The notes: a model not told the origin generated them from the sequence alone. Shown: positions 1 through 9,063, numbered from the stretch's first letter. The stretch: DNA of 64,000 nucleotides from JAENVU01 sp963756815 (GCA_963756815.1 CAVWPR010000048.1:124001-188000); one strand, 5' to 3'. A program made the numbers and translations.

Positions 1-2
1 CC

Positions 3-674
3 GACCTCACCGCGTTCCTCAACCGAATGGGCGCGCACGTGATCGGCGCAGGGACGAGCACGATCACCGTCGAGGGCGTCGACGGGCTGGTGGCCGCCGA
101 CACCGAGATCATGGGCGACCGCATCGAGGCGGGCACCTACCTCATGGCGTGCGGCATCGCAGGGGGCGAGGTCGAGCTCGTGGGTGTCCGGCTCGAGCAC
201 CTCGAGATGGTCGCGGTGAAGCTCGGCGAGATGGGGATGCGGGTGTCGCCGACGCCGGACGGCATCTGGGCCCAGGCCACCGAGCCGCTGCGCGCGGTCG
301 ACATCGCCACCCTCCCGTACCCGGGGTTCGCGACCGACTTCATGCCGATGGCGGTCGCGCTCCTCGCGGTCAGCGAGGGCACGGGCATCGTCACCGAGAA
401 CGTGTTCGACAACCGGCTCTCGTTCGTCGAGGAGCTCATCCGCATGGGGGCGGACGTGCGGCACGAGGGCCGGCACGCCGTCGTGCGGGGTCGACCGCGT
501 CTGTCGGGCGCCCCCGTCCGGGCCTTCGACGTGCGCGCCGGCGCCGCACTCGCGCTCGCCGGGATGCGGGCCGACGGCGAGACGATCATCGACGACTGGC
601 ACCACGTCGACCGCGGCTACCCGGACCTCCCCGCCGCCCTCCGCTCCCTCGGCGCCGACATCGAGCGCCTCTGA
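3..674 (+). CDS. murA: UDP-N-acetylglucosamine 1-carboxyvinyltransferase, C-terminal part
   Basis: First committed step of peptidoglycan precursor synthesis in the cytoplasm: transfer of enolpyruvate from PEP to UDP-GlcNAc. The frame is already open at the left edge, so only about the last 223 residues are present and the N-terminal catalytic Cys/Asp loop lies outside the window. Visible family signatures are PGFATDFMPM (the usual form is PGFPTDLQP) and VFDNRLSFVEELIRMGAD, followed by the expected C-terminal run ending RSLGADIERL. The stop is followed by a large inverted repeat shared with the convergent acyl-CoA dehydrogenase. The alternative, an EPSP synthase, fits less well because of the FDNR..EL.RMGA block. 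Confidence 0.93.
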   Translation, partial: DLTAFLNRMGAHVIGAGTSTITVEGVDGLVAADTEIMGDRIEAGTYLMACGIAGGEVELVGVRLEHLEMVAVKLGEMGMRVSPTPDGIWAQATEPLRAVDIATLPYPGFATDFMPMAVALLAVSEGTGIVTENVFDNRLSFVEELIRMGADVRHEGRHAVVRGRPRLSGAPVRAFDVRAGAALALAGMRADGETIIDDWHHVDRGYPDLPAALRSLGADIERL

Positions 675-715
675 CCCATCCGCGGGCCCTCCCGCCTCGA
701 ATCGGTCGCGCGGAG

Positions 716-774
716 GAGCCCGACGCTGCGCTGATCTGCGCGGTGGTTCGCCGCCGCGCGACCGCGTCGGGCTC
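716..774. terminator. Bidirectional terminator-like inverted repeat between convergent genes
   Basis: An 11-bp perfect inverted repeat (716-726 GAGCCCGACGC, 764-774 GCGTCGGGCTC) encloses a second GC-rich hairpin. It lies between murA and the convergent acyl-CoA dehydrogenase and overlaps the latter's stop codon. There is no clear T-tract on either strand, as is common at this GC content. Confidence 0.6.
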
Positions 775-2494
775 AGGTGGGCCAGGCGCGGGCGAGGATC
801 GCCGCGGCGTCGACGCCCGCGGGCAGCGTGCCGAACGTGACGCCGTGGTCGCCGGCCAGCCGGGTGGCACAGAACGCGTCGGCGACGGCGGCCGGGGCGT
901 GGCGGACGAGGAGCGAGCCCGCGAGCGTGAGGGCGAGCCGCTCGGTGAGCCGGCGGGCCTGCCGCTGGGCATCCGGGCCGGCCGCGCCCGCGAGCTCGAC
1001 GAGCGTCGTGTCGAGGTCGGTGACCGCCCGGTCGAGGCGGGCGTCGGCGCCTGTGGCGAGGGCGATCTCGGCGCGCACGGCGTCGAGCGCACCGGGCTCG
1101 CGGCCCACCGCCCGCAGGACGTCGAGCGCGATCACGTTGCCCGACCCCTCCCAGATGCCGTTGAGCGGACTCTCGCGGAAGAGACGGGGGAGCCCGGACT
1201 CCTCCACGTAGCCCGCGCCGCCGAGACACTCCAGTGCCTCGACCACCACCACCGGCTGACGCTTGCACACCCAGTACTTCGCCACCGCGGTCGCGAGGCG
1301 GCGGAACGCCGCCTCGCTGCCGGCCGCCGCATCGGTCGAGCCGTCGGTCGCCACGGTGTCGTAGGCGCGGGCGAGCCGGAGCATCAACGTGGTCGCGGCC
1401 TCGGACTCGATCGCGAGGTCGGCCAGCACCTGCTGCATCAGCGGCTGGTCGGCGAGCCGGCGGCCGAACGCCGACCGGTGCGCGGTGTGGTGCAGGGCCT
1501 GGACGAGCGCGGCCCGCATCCCGGCCGACGAGCCGATCACGCAGTCGAGCCGCGTGTGGTTCACCATCGTGATGATCGTCGCGATGCCACGGCCCTCGTC
1601 GCCGACCCGCTCGCCCCACACGTCGTCGAACTCGATCTCACCGGACGCGTTCGAGCGGTTGCCGAGCTTGTCCTTCAGCCGCTGGATGTGCACCGGGTTG
1701 CGGGTGCCGTCGGGGCGGTAGCGGGGGACCGCGAAGCACGTGATCCCGGCGTCGGTGTTGGCCAGCATGAGGAACAGGTCCGAGCCCGGCGCGGAGCAGA
1801 ACCACTTGTGCCCGGTGAGCCGGTAGCCGTCGCCGTCGGGCACCGCGCGCGACGTGTTGGCGCGCACGTCGGAGCCGCCCTGCTTCTCGGTCATCGCCAT
1901 GCCGGCGATCGCGCCCTGCTTCTCCGGCGCGGGCCGGTACGACGGGTCGTAGGTGCGCCCGGTGAGCCGCGGCTCCCAGACCGCCGCGGTGCTCGGCGCG
2001 GCCCGCAGCGCCGGCACGATCGAGTAGGTCATCGAGATCGGACACCCGTGACCGGCCTCGTTCTGCGACCACGCGAAGAACCCGGCCGCGCGCGCCACGT
2101 GCGCGCCCGGTCGGGGGTCCGACCACGGTGCGCCGTGGAGGCCGTGGGTCACCGCGACGTCCATGAGCCGGTGGTAGTCGGGGTGGTACTCGACCTCGTC
2201 GATGCGGAAGCCGTACCGGTCGTGCGTGTGGAGCACCGGCGGCGACTCGTTCGCGTGCCGGGCCCAGGTCTGGGCCTCCGCCGAACCCGCCCGTCGCCCG
2301 AGCTCGGCGAGGTCGCCGGTGGCCCAGGCCGCGCCCTCCCGCTCGATCCCGGCGACCAGCGCGGCGTCGCACCCCACGACGTCGTAGTCCTGGAGTGGCG
2401 GAGGCTGGTTCAGCACGTCGTGCGCGGCCACGGCCCGGAGTGTCGCGCGGAGGCGGGGCCCGGGGAAGAAGTCGGGTAGTTTCGGCGTTCCCAC
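773..2494 (-). CDS. Acyl-CoA dehydrogenase, AidB-like
   Basis: FAD-dependent acyl-CoA dehydrogenase fold of about 573 residues, close to the length of the AidB branch and longer than the 380-residue beta-oxidation enzymes. Visible signatures are AMTEKQGGSD (FAD/substrate loop), KWFCSAPGSDLFL, ALECLGGAGYVEESG and IWEGSGNVIALDVLR near the C-terminus. I place the start at the GTG at 2494 (VGTPKLPDFF), because upstream in-frame sequence overlaps the divergent NifU gene and does not look like protein. A weak TACCTC box lies 6 nt upstream. AidB itself is linked to alkylation stress; whether this protein oxidises a real acyl-CoA or acts in DNA protection cannot be told from sequence. Confidence 0.88.
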   Translation of the reverse strand: MGTPKLPDFFPGPRLRATLRAVAAHDVLNQPPPLQDYDVVGCDAALVAGIEREGAAWATGDLAELGRRAGSAEAQTWARHANESPPVLHTHDRYGFRIDEVEYHPDYHRLMDVAVTHGLHGAPWSDPRPGAHVARAAGFFAWSQNEAGHGCPISMTYSIVPALRAAPSTAAVWEPRLTGRTYDPSYRPAPEKQGAIAGMAMTEKQGGSDVRANTSRAVPDGDGYRLTGHKWFCSAPGSDLFLMLANTDAGITCFAVPRYRPDGTRNPVHIQRLKDKLGNRSNASGEIEFDDVWGERVGDEGRGIATIITMVNHTRLDCVIGSSAGMRAALVQALHHTAHRSAFGRRLADQPLMQQVLADLAIESEAATTLMLRLARAYDTVATDGSTDAAAGSEAAFRRLATAVAKYWVCKRQPVVVVEALECLGGAGYVEESGLPRLFRESPLNGIWEGSGNVIALDVLRAVGREPGALDAVRAEIALATGADARLDRAVTDLDTTLVELAGAAGPDAQRQARRLTERLALTLAGSLLVRHAPAAVADAFCATRLAGDHGVTFGTLPAGVDAAAILARAWPT

Positions 2495-2509
2495 CGTCCG
2501 GAGGTACCC

Positions 2510-2782
2510 ATGCCCACCGACACGACCACGAACGACGACATGGAATCCGGCGTGCTCGAGGCGATCGACGCGATCCGGCCCGCCCTGCAGGCCGACGGCG
2601 GCGACATCGTCTTCCGGACGATCGACGACGACGGCGTCGTGCACGTGGAGCTCGTGGGTGCGTGTGGCACCTGCCCCGTCTCGACGATGACGCTGAAGGC
2701 GGGCGTCGAGCGGATCATCATGGATCGCGTGCCCGGAATCACCGAGGTCGTCGCCGACAACGCCGGCGCCGCCGAGTTCTGA
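2510..2782 (+). CDS. NifU C-terminal-domain Fe-S scaffold protein
   Basis: Small 90-residue protein made of a single NifU/Nfu domain, which binds and hands on an Fe-S cluster through a CxxC pair. The motif is visible as GACGTCPVSTMTLKAGVE, with Cys at about residues 51 and 54. The ATG has a GGAGG ribosome site 6 nt upstream (2500-2504). It diverges from the acyl-CoA dehydrogenase with only 15 bp between the two starts and is followed after 10 bp by meaB, so the two probably share a transcript. A standalone Nfu may serve Fe-S apoproteins generally; a specific client is not evident. Confidence 0.9.
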   Translation: MPTDTTTNDDMESGVLEAIDAIRPALQADGGDIVFRTIDDDGVVHVELVGACGTCPVSTMTLKAGVERIIMDRVPGITEVVADNAGAAEF

Positions 2783-2792
2783 TCCCGGGTTC

Positions 2793-3737
2793 ATGGGGCG
2801 TGACATCCCGGCGCTCGTCGCGCGCGCCGTGGAGGGCGACCGGGGCTCGGTCGCCAAGCTGATCTCGATCGTCGAAGCCGGCGGCCCCGATGCGGACGCG
2901 GCCGGCGCGGCGCTCTACCCGCACACCGGCCACGCCTACACGATCGGGCTCACCGGCGCGCCCGGCGCGGGGAAGTCGAGCCTCACGGACGCGCTCATCG
3001 GGCGCATCCGCAAGGAGGATCTCGAGGTCGGCGTGCTCGCCATCGACCCCACCAGCCCGTTCAGCGGGGGTGCGATCCTGGGCGACCGCGTCCGGATGCA
3101 GGATCACGCCACCGATGCCGGCGTCTACATCCGGTCGATGGCCACCCGAGGTCATCTCGGGGGCCTGACGCTCGCCACACCGCACGCGGCGCGGGTGCTC
3201 GACGCCGCCGGCAAGCCGTGGATCGTCGTCGAGACGGTCGGCGTCGGTCAGGTGGAGGTCGACATCGCCGGTGCCGCCGACACCACCGTCGTGGTGGTGA
3301 ACCCCGGCTGGGGCGACGGTGTGCAGGCCAACAAGGCCGGGCTCATGGAGATCGCCGATCTCTTCGTGGTGAACAAGGCCGACCGCGACGGCGTCGCCGA
3401 GACCGTGCGCGATCTCGAGCTCATGCTCGACCTGTCCGGCCACACCGACTGGCGGCCGAAGATCGTCACGACGGTGGCCACACGCGGCGAGGGCATCGAC
3501 GAGCTGTGGGACGCGATCCGCGAGCACCGGGCCTTCCAGGAGGAGGGCGGTCGCCTGGAGCGGCGACGTGAAGCCCGCCTGCGCGACGAGCTGCGCGCGA
3601 TCGTGAGGACGCGCCTCGAGGCCCAGGTGGCCGACGCGTGCGCGGGCGCGGCGTTCGACGGTCTGGTGGGCCGCGTGGCGCGACGTGAGCTCGACCCGCA
3701 CGCCGCGGCGACCGAGCTGCTCAGGGACCACGGCTGA
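2793..3737 (+). CDS. meaB: Methylmalonyl-CoA mutase-associated GTPase MeaB
   Basis: P-loop G3E GTPase of 314 residues that gates delivery of adenosylcobalamin to methylmalonyl-CoA mutase and protects the mutase from inactivation. Walker A GAPGAGKS lies at residues 55-62, IDPTSPFSGGAILGDRVRM is the characteristic switch region, ETVGVGQVEVD the Walker B/switch stretch, and NKAD (194-197) the guanine-specificity motif. The mutase genes are not in this window. The gene sits between nfu and an enoyl-CoA hydratase, consistent with propionate or branched-chain carbon metabolism; the carboxylase at 10.4-12.1 kb could feed the same route if it acts on propionyl-CoA (inference). Confidence 0.93.
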   Translation: MGRDIPALVARAVEGDRGSVAKLISIVEAGGPDADAAGAALYPHTGHAYTIGLTGAPGAGKSSLTDALIGRIRKEDLEVGVLAIDPTSPFSGGAILGDRVRMQDHATDAGVYIRSMATRGHLGGLTLATPHAARVLDAAGKPWIVVETVGVGQVEVDIAGAADTTVVVVNPGWGDGVQANKAGLMEIADLFVVNKADRDGVAETVRDLELMLDLSGHTDWRPKIVTTVATRGEGIDELWDAIREHRAFQEEGGRLERRREARLRDELRAIVRTRLEAQVADACAGAAFDGLVGRVARRELDPHAAATELLRDHG

Positions 3738-3756
3738 GGGCCACGGAGGAGATGTG

Positions 3757-4536
3757 ATGACCGACGACCTGGTGCTCTGCGAGATGTCGACCGGCGGCGT
3801 GGCGATCGTTCGGCTGAACCGGCCGCCGATGAACCCGCTCTCGACGGCGATGCTCGGCGCGATCGCCGACACCGCCGACGGCCTGTCCGACGACGACACG
3901 GTGAAGGCCGTGGTGGTCCTGGGCTCGGAGAAGGCGCTCGCGGCCGGCGCCGACATCAAGGAGTTCGGTGACCAGGCCGCGGCCCGGACGATCGGTGCCG
4001 CCTTCCGGCGTGCGTTCGACGGTGTCGCCGCGATCCCACGACCGGTGATCGCGGGGATCCGTGGCTTCGCGCTCGGCGGGGGTATGGAGCTCGCGCTGGC
4101 CTGCGACCTGCGGGTGGCCGCCGACTCCGCCCGCCTCGGCCAACCCGAGATCCTGCTCGGCATCATCCCGGGGGCCGGTGGCACGCAGCGACTGCCCCGC
4201 CTCGTGGGTCCGGCCCGGGCCAAGGAGCTGATCTGGAGCGGCCGCCAGGTGCGCGCCGAGGAAGCGCTGGCGATCGGGCTGGTCGACCGCGTCGTCCCCG
4301 CCGACGAGGTGGAGTCGGCCGCGATCGCGTGGGCGACGGAGCTCGCGTCCGGTGCCGTCGTCGCGATGGGGCTCGCCAAGCGCGCGATCGACGAGGGCCT
4401 CGACGGCTCACTCGTGCGCGGCAACGACCTCGAGGCCGAAGCGTTCGTCGAGGTCTTCGGCACCGAGGACGCCGCCACCGGCGTCGCGAGCTTCCTCGAG
4501 CACGGCCCCGGAACGGCGAAGTTCTCCGGGCGTTGA
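3757..4536 (+). CDS. Enoyl-CoA hydratase/isomerase (crotonase family)
   Basis: Crotonase-fold protein of 259 residues, hydrating trans-2-enoyl-CoA in fatty acid or amino acid breakdown. ALAAGADIKEF forms the first oxyanion-hole region, RGFALGGGMELALACD the second, and PEILLGIIPGAGGTQRLPR carries the two catalytic acid positions (E in PEILLG, and G/E further along, where this protein reads GIIPGAGG). The start is the ATG at 3757, preceded by GGAGGA at 3745-3750; the stop of meaB lies 19 bp upstream, so co-transcription is likely. The exact substrate cannot be deduced. Confidence 0.9.
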   Translation: MTDDLVLCEMSTGGVAIVRLNRPPMNPLSTAMLGAIADTADGLSDDDTVKAVVVLGSEKALAAGADIKEFGDQAAARTIGAAFRRAFDGVAAIPRPVIAGIRGFALGGGMELALACDLRVAADSARLGQPEILLGIIPGAGGTQRLPRLVGPARAKELIWSGRQVRAEEALAIGLVDRVVPADEVESAAIAWATELASGAVVAMGLAKRAIDEGLDGSLVRGNDLEAEAFVEVFGTEDAATGVASFLEHGPGTAKFSGR

Positions 4537-4594
4537 TATCGGAGACTCCGCTCGCACCTCTGCGCGATCGGCGTGACGGGGCTCGCTGCGTCTC

Positions 4595-4622
4595 GGCTCG
4601 CCTCCGCTGCGCTCCGGCTCGG
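4595..4622. repeat. Dispersed intergenic repeat, family B
   Basis: GC-rich unit whose core CGCCTCCGCTGCGCTCCGG is shared exactly with 38521-38539 and 59936-59954, and in the opposite orientation, less exactly, with the tandem array at 52.6 kb. It fills the gap between the convergent hydratase and DinB genes; otherwise I see nothing in 4537-4642. Confidence 0.6.
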
Positions 4623-4642
4623 GGAGTCGTGCCCGTCGCTCC

Positions 4643-5149
4643 CTATCCCATCGTCCTCTGACCGTCGATCGTCTCGCGGATGATGTCGGCGTGACCGGCG
4701 TGCTGCGCGGTCTCGGCGATGATGTGCACGAGGACGCGCCGGGCCGACCACCGTGCGCCCGGCGCGAACCACGGCGCTTCGGGCAGGGCGTGGTCGGCGT
4801 CGAGGTCGGCGGTCCGCACCCGGTCGTCGTTCGCGGCGCATGCCGCGTCATAGGCCGCGAGCAGCGAGTCCGCGCTGGCGTCCGCGTCGAGCGTCCACAT
4901 CGCCGCGTAGCGCTCGGGCGTCATCCCGGCCATCGCGTCGGCACCGACGTCGATGAACCGACCCCACTGCACCTCCATCTCGGTCACGTGCTGGACGATC
5001 GCGCCGAGCGTCAACGCACTGACGGTCGACCGCTCGCGGATCTGCAGGTCGGACATTCCCTCGATGGTCTGGCGCAGGAAGCCACGGTGCTTCGCGAGGG
5101 TCTCGAGCAGGTCCTGGCGCTCGCGGGTGAGGGTGGTGGTGGCGGGCAT
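4643..5149 (-). CDS. DinB-like metal-dependent four-helix protein
   Basis: Protein of 168 residues with the DinB / YfiT-like four-helix bundle pattern, a family that in actinobacteria includes mycothiol-dependent S-transferases. Three histidines suitable for a metal site are seen: the HVTEMEVQWGRF segment at about residue 54 and the pair in LVHIIAETAQHAGHADIIR near the C-terminus. The ATG at 5149 has GGAGGAG 4 nt upstream. A TACGGT box at 5194-5199 (minus strand) is shared with the divergent WYL regulator. Substrate unknown; mycothiol use is inferred from family and taxon. Confidence 0.85.
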   Translation of the reverse strand: MPATTTLTRERQDLLETLAKHRGFLRQTIEGMSDLQIRERSTVSALTLGAIVQHVTEMEVQWGRFIDVGADAMAGMTPERYAAMWTLDADASADSLLAAYDAACAANDDRVRTADLDADHALPEAPWFAPGARWSARRVLVHIIAETAQHAGHADIIRETIDGQRTMG

Positions 5150-5192
5150 GGCGCTCCTCCGGGTCGGGGTTCGGTGGATCTCAGGACCCGGC

Positions 5193-5199
5193 TACCGTA
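5193..5199. promoter_or_regulatory. Shared bidirectional -10-like heptamer TACCGTA
   Basis: Reads TACCGT on the plus strand toward the WYL regulator and TACGGT on the minus strand toward dinB, so one symmetric heptamer could start both transcripts. Confidence 0.4.
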
Positions 5200-5248
5200 C
5201 GGAGCATTCCGGCCAGATCCCGGCCGCAATCGGAGAAATCCTTCGGAC

Positions 5249-6216
5249 ATGACCGACACCGGCTCCCGCATCCTGGCGCTCCTCGGTCTGCTCGAGGCGC
5301 GCCGCTACTGGCCCGGCGCCGAGCTCGCCGAACGCCTCGGCGTCTCGCCCCGAACCCTGCGGCGTGACGTCGACCGGCTGCGCGAGCTCGGCTACCCGGT
5401 GGAGGCGGCACGGGGCGTGGGCGGCGGGTACCAGCTCGGCACCGGGAGCGCGTTGCCGCCACTCGTCCTCGACGACGACGAGGCCGTCGCGCTCGTGCTC
5501 GGACTGCACACCGCGGCCGACAGCCCGGTGGCCGGCGTGGCCGAGTCCTCCGTGCGCGCGCTCGCCAAGACGCTCGGGCTCATGCCCGCCGCGCCTGCGC
5601 GAACGCGCCGACGCGCTGCGGGCGGCGACGGTGCCGGGCACGTGGCGCACCGGCGTGCCCGACATCGCGCCCGAGATCCTCGACGTGCTCGCGCACGCGT
5701 GTCGCGATTCCGTGCGGGTGTCGTTCTCGTACACCGCGCGCGGTGGCGCCGCGACGGAGCGCTACGTCGAGCCCTACCGGCTCGTCGTGCTGTCCCGCCG
5801 CTGGTACCTGCTCGCGTTCGACGGCGACCGCGACGACTGGCGCACCTTCCGTCTCGACCGGATGACCGATGCCCGCGCGACGGTCGGACGATTCGACCCG
5901 CGGCCGGTGCCCGACGACCCGGTGGCATTCGTGCGCGGATCGATCGAGCGCATGCCGCGCGACCACGACGTCGTGGTCGACGTCGACGCGCCGGCGCCCG
6001 TGGTGGAGGACGCGATCGGCCGGTGGTCGACGGTCGAGCCGCCGCGGCGTCGACGGAGCCGGGTGCGGATGACCGCCGACGATCTCGAGTGGCCGGTGCT
6101 CGCCCTCGCGCAGCTCGACGCCGACTTCACCGTGTCGAGCCCGCTGCGCTCCGTGACCGCGTCGCCGTCGCCACTCGCTCGCCGCGTCGGCGTCGGGTCG
6201 CCGCGGTCCGTCCACG
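5249..6216 (+). CDS. WYL-domain transcriptional regulator (frameshifted)
   Basis: HTH-WYL regulator: an N-terminal DeoR-like winged helix (ELAERLGVSPRTLRRDVDRL, residues about 27-46, then GYPVEAARGVGGGYQLG) and a WYL ligand-sensing domain (SRRWYLLAFDGDRDDWRTFRLDRM). The two parts are in different frames; the break is near 5590, where one extra base separates GLMPA from RLRERADALRAATV. A second break near 6145 disturbs the last 15 or so residues, so the end given is approximate. Both parts are fully conserved, which favours sequencing error over decay. WYL proteins usually act as ligand-responsive regulators of neighbouring or DNA-damage genes; the target here is unknown. Confidence 0.75.
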
Positions 6217-6226
6217 ATGCGCCTCG

Positions 6227-6733
6227 TCACATGGCGCCCGGACGTCGGCGGTGTCGGGTCGACCGCGGTCCGACACTCCGGCTCGGGCGAGCGCCGACTG
6301 GGGACTCGGCGAGGTCGCGCAGGCGGCGCAGGTTGGCCCGCCAGATGCGTTCGAGCACGGGTCGGCCGGCCCGCTCGCCCAGGCCGCCGCCCATCGTGAC
6401 GGGGAAGACGAGCTCCTCGGTCCAGCAGAACTCGGTCAGGCCGGTGCCGACCGCACCGAGGGTGAACCGGCCGGTGCCGGTGACGGCGCCGCGGTGCTCG
6501 ATGCCCATCGCCGCGCCGGGCTCCCACTCCGTGACCCGCATGCGGTCGACGGTGGTGAACGGGCCGACGCGGGTCCGGCAGACGAACTTGGTGCCGACGC
6601 CGCGACGCTGCTCGCCGACGAACTCGATCGACTCGGCGTCGGCCATCCAGCGGGTGTGGGTCGCGATGTCCTCCACGGTGGCCCAGACCCGCTCGACGGG
6701 CACGCCGATGGTGGTGCACAGGTGGATGTGCAT
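6227..6733 (-). CDS. SRPBCC-fold (polyketide cyclase/START-like) protein
   Basis: Single-domain SRPBCC protein, about 140 conserved residues. Typical elements are the N-terminal strand HIHLCTTIGVPVERVWATVED, the central MRVTEWEPGAAMGIEHRG and the long C-terminal helix ending ERIWRANLRRLRDLAE. The tail after that (about 25 Arg/Pro-rich residues) looks like read-through caused by an indel near 6310. The family binds hydrophobic ligands or acts as a cyclase; no function can be assigned. Its ATG overlaps the galT stop (TGATG at 6731-6735), so it is translationally coupled to that gene. Confidence 0.75.
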   Translation of the reverse strand: MHIHLCTTIGVPVERVWATVEDIATHTRWMADAESIEFVGEQRRGVGTKFVCRTRVGPFTTVDRMRVTEWEPGAAMGIEHRGAVTGTGRFTLGAVGTGLTEFCWTEELVFPVTMGGGLGERAGRPVLERIWRANLRRLRDLAESPVGARPSRSVGPRSTRHRRRPGAM

Positions 6734-7657
6734 CAGGCCTCCCGCAGCAGGCGGGCCGCGTGCTCGGGCGCGACGGAGTTCGCGAACTCGCCCGCGCCGA
6801 GCTCGAAGCCGGCGACGACGCTGGTACGGGGGACGATCTCGACGTGCCAGTGCATCTCACACGTCGGAACTCCGGGCGGCGCGGTGTGCACGATCACGTT
6901 GTAGGGCGCGCCGGGGAGCGCACGCTCCACCGCGGCGACGGCGTCGCGCGTGCCGCGTGCGACGACCGCGAGCTCCGCGTCCGTGGCCTCTTCGATCCGC
7001 GCGCGGGTGGAGCGGTGCGCGACGCGGAGCTGGTACGGGGACCACGATGCCGGGGGACACCACGCCGGCGCGGGGCCGTCGACGACCACGAGATCCGTGC
7101 GGCGCGCCAGTGCGAGCTCGGCCGCGACGAGGTCGGTCTCGAAGCGCTCCGTCATCGCGACGACGGCGGGTGCCGGCGCGTCCGGCGCAACGATCTGTGC
7201 ATGGGGATGCTCGATGGAGGCGCCGGCGGCGCGGCCGTGGTTGACGAAGGCGAGGGCGAATGCGCGTCCGGCGGCGAGATGCACGCGGATCCGGTCGCGC
7301 AGCACGGTGAAGAGCTCGGTGGCCTGATCGTCGTCCAGCGCGGCCAGGTCCCGGCCGTGGTCCGGGCAGAGGATCACCACCTCGTGGGCGCCGGTGGCAT
7401 CGCCGGCCTCCGGCGCGCCGACGATGGGATAGAGGTTCGGCACCACGCGGATGCGCCAGCCCGGGGTCTCGGGGTCGCCGTCACCGGTCCGACAGGTCTC
7501 CGGCGGGGTCTGGTCCTCGTGTCCGGGACAGAAGGGGCATCGCTCGGGTCCGGTGCGCGCCTCGGTCGAGGGTGGCGGTCGTGTACGGCCGCGCCGCACG
7601 TTCGGCCGCGATGATCACCCGGCGGTCGTGGATCGCGTCGTATCGGTACTCGGGCAA
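6733..7657 (-). CDS. galT: Galactose-1-phosphate uridylyltransferase-like protein (frameshifted)
   Basis: GalT of the HIT superfamily, which exchanges UMP between UDP-glucose and galactose-1-phosphate. Seen are the CPFCPGHED zinc-site segment, the active-site HPHAQIVAP (His-Pro-His), and the C-terminal MHWHVEIVPR. The N-terminus, LPEYRYDAIHDRRVIIAAER, is in a different frame and joins near 7565-7575 through a single-base indel. I chose the TTG at 7657 because a TAGGGT box (7666-7671, minus strand) lies 8 nt upstream, the spacing seen at other leaderless starts here. Some members of this family are ADP-glucose or ATP adenylyltransferases, so substrate is not certain. Confidence 0.8.
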
Positions 7658-7665
7658 GGCTCCGC

Positions 7666-7671
7666 ACCCTA
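7666..7671 (-). promoter_or_regulatory. TAGGGT -10-like box of the galT-like gene
   Basis: TAGGGT on the minus strand ends 8 nt before the TTG start, consistent with a leaderless transcript. Confidence 0.4.
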
Positions 7672-7678
7672 CGCGGCC

Positions 7679-7684
7679 TAAGTT
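7679..7684 (+). promoter_or_regulatory. TAAGTT -10-like box of the LpdA-like gene
   Basis: TAAGTT ends 8 nt before the GTG at 7693, consistent with a leaderless start. Confidence 0.4.
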
Positions 7685-7692
7685 TCGCCCTC

Positions 7693-9055
7693 GTGACCCG
7701 ACGACTCGTGATCATCGGCGGCGGCCCCGGTGGCAACACCGCGGCGACGGTCGCGGCGACGCTCGGCGCCGAGGTGACCCTCGTCGAGCGGGACGTCATC
7801 GGCGGCGCCGCCCACCTGTGGGACTGCATCCCCTCGAAGGCCATGATCGCCACCGGGGGCGCGCTCGTGGGACTCGACCGCGCCGGCGACGATGGGTCTC
7901 GCCGCGAGCGGGGCGCTCGACGTCACCGCGCTGCGCCACCGGGTGCACGCCATCGAGGAGCAGCTCCGCAGCTCGGTGCGCGGATTGCTCGAGTCGCAGG
8001 GGGTCCAACTCGTCCGCGGCGCCGCCCACTTCGTCGACTCGCACACGATCGCGGTCGAGAGCGAGGCCGGCGGCAGCACCGAGATCTCGGGCGACGTCTT
8101 CGTGGTCGCCACCGGCTCCCGGCCGAGGGTCCCCGACTGGGCGACGCTCGACGGCGAGCGCGTCCTCACCACCCGCGAGGCGTATCCGCCGCCGGAGATC
8201 CCGAGTCACCTGTGCGTGATCGGCTCGGGCGTGACCGGCGTCGAGTTCACGCACATGTTCAGCGCGCTCGGCAGCGAGGTGACGCTCGTCGTCTCGCGCC
8301 AGCAGGTGCTGCCGCTGAAGGACGCCGAGGTGGCGGCCGTGCTCGAGGACGAGTTCCTCGGCCGGGGCGTGCACCTCCTCAAGGGCGCACGCGCCACGGG
8401 CGTCACGCGGACCGACGACGGCGTGTACGTCGCCTGCGACGACGGCCGGCACGTCGATGCGTCGCACGTCATCCTCGCCATCGGCTCGGTGCCGAACACC
8501 GAGGGGCTCGCGCTCGACGTCGCCGGCGTGTCCACCGACACCGGCGGCTACATCACGATCAACCACAACTGCATCACGACCGCGCCGCACATCTACGCGG
8601 CCGGCGACGTGTCCGGGAAGCTGCCGCTCTCGTCGGTGGCGTCGATGCAGGGCCGCAAGATCGCCGAGCACCTGATGGGGCTCCACACGCTCGAGCATCG
8701 CCATCTCGACTACGAGAAGGCCGCGTCGGCCATCTTCACGGAGCCCGAGATCGCCGACGTCGGGCTCGCGGAGGCCGACGCGTTCTCGTCCGGGCGCAAG
8801 ATCCGCGTCACCAAGGTGCCGTTCGCGATGAACCCGAAGGCGCTCATCAACGGCGACCCGCGCGGGTTCGTGAAGATCATCTCGGATCCCGCGACCGGCG
8901 TCGTCCTGGGCGGCTCGATCGTCGGGAGCTCGGCGGCGGAGCTCATCTCGGTGATCGCGATCGCGGTCACCAACAACCTGCGGGTGGCCGACATCGTCGA
9001 CTCGCTGCTCGTGCACCCCGCGATGGCCGAGTCCCTGATCGACGCCGCGTCGTAG
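7693..9055 (+). CDS. lpdA: LpdA-like NAD(P)H:quinone oxidoreductase, flavoprotein disulfide reductase family (frameshifted)
   Basis: Two-dinucleotide-binding flavoprotein of about 454 residues. FAD binding is shown by LVIIGGGPGGNTAAT, NAD(P) binding by LCVIGSGVTGVEFTHM, and a second FAD contact by TAPHIYAAGDVSG. The redox loop reads GGAAHLWDCIPSKAM: the first Cys of the normal CxxxxC pair is missing, as in mycobacterial LpdA, which is a quinone reductase and not a lipoamide dehydrogenase. The C-terminal HPAMAES keeps the His and Glu. One indel near 7885 separates the first about 64 residues from MGLAASGALDVTALRHRV onward; both sides are well conserved. GTG start supported by an upstream TAAGTT box. 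Confidence 0.82.
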
Positions 9056-9063
9056 GGCGGGAC

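Noticed and set aside
149..2479. Very long Arg/Ala/Gly-rich open frames opposite or overlapping real genes (also at 2739-4841, 4691-6904, 34886-37831, 53575-58248, 61358-63991)
   Set aside because: At this GC content stop codons are rare in the wrong frames; composition is shadow-like and conserved motifs are all in the other frames.
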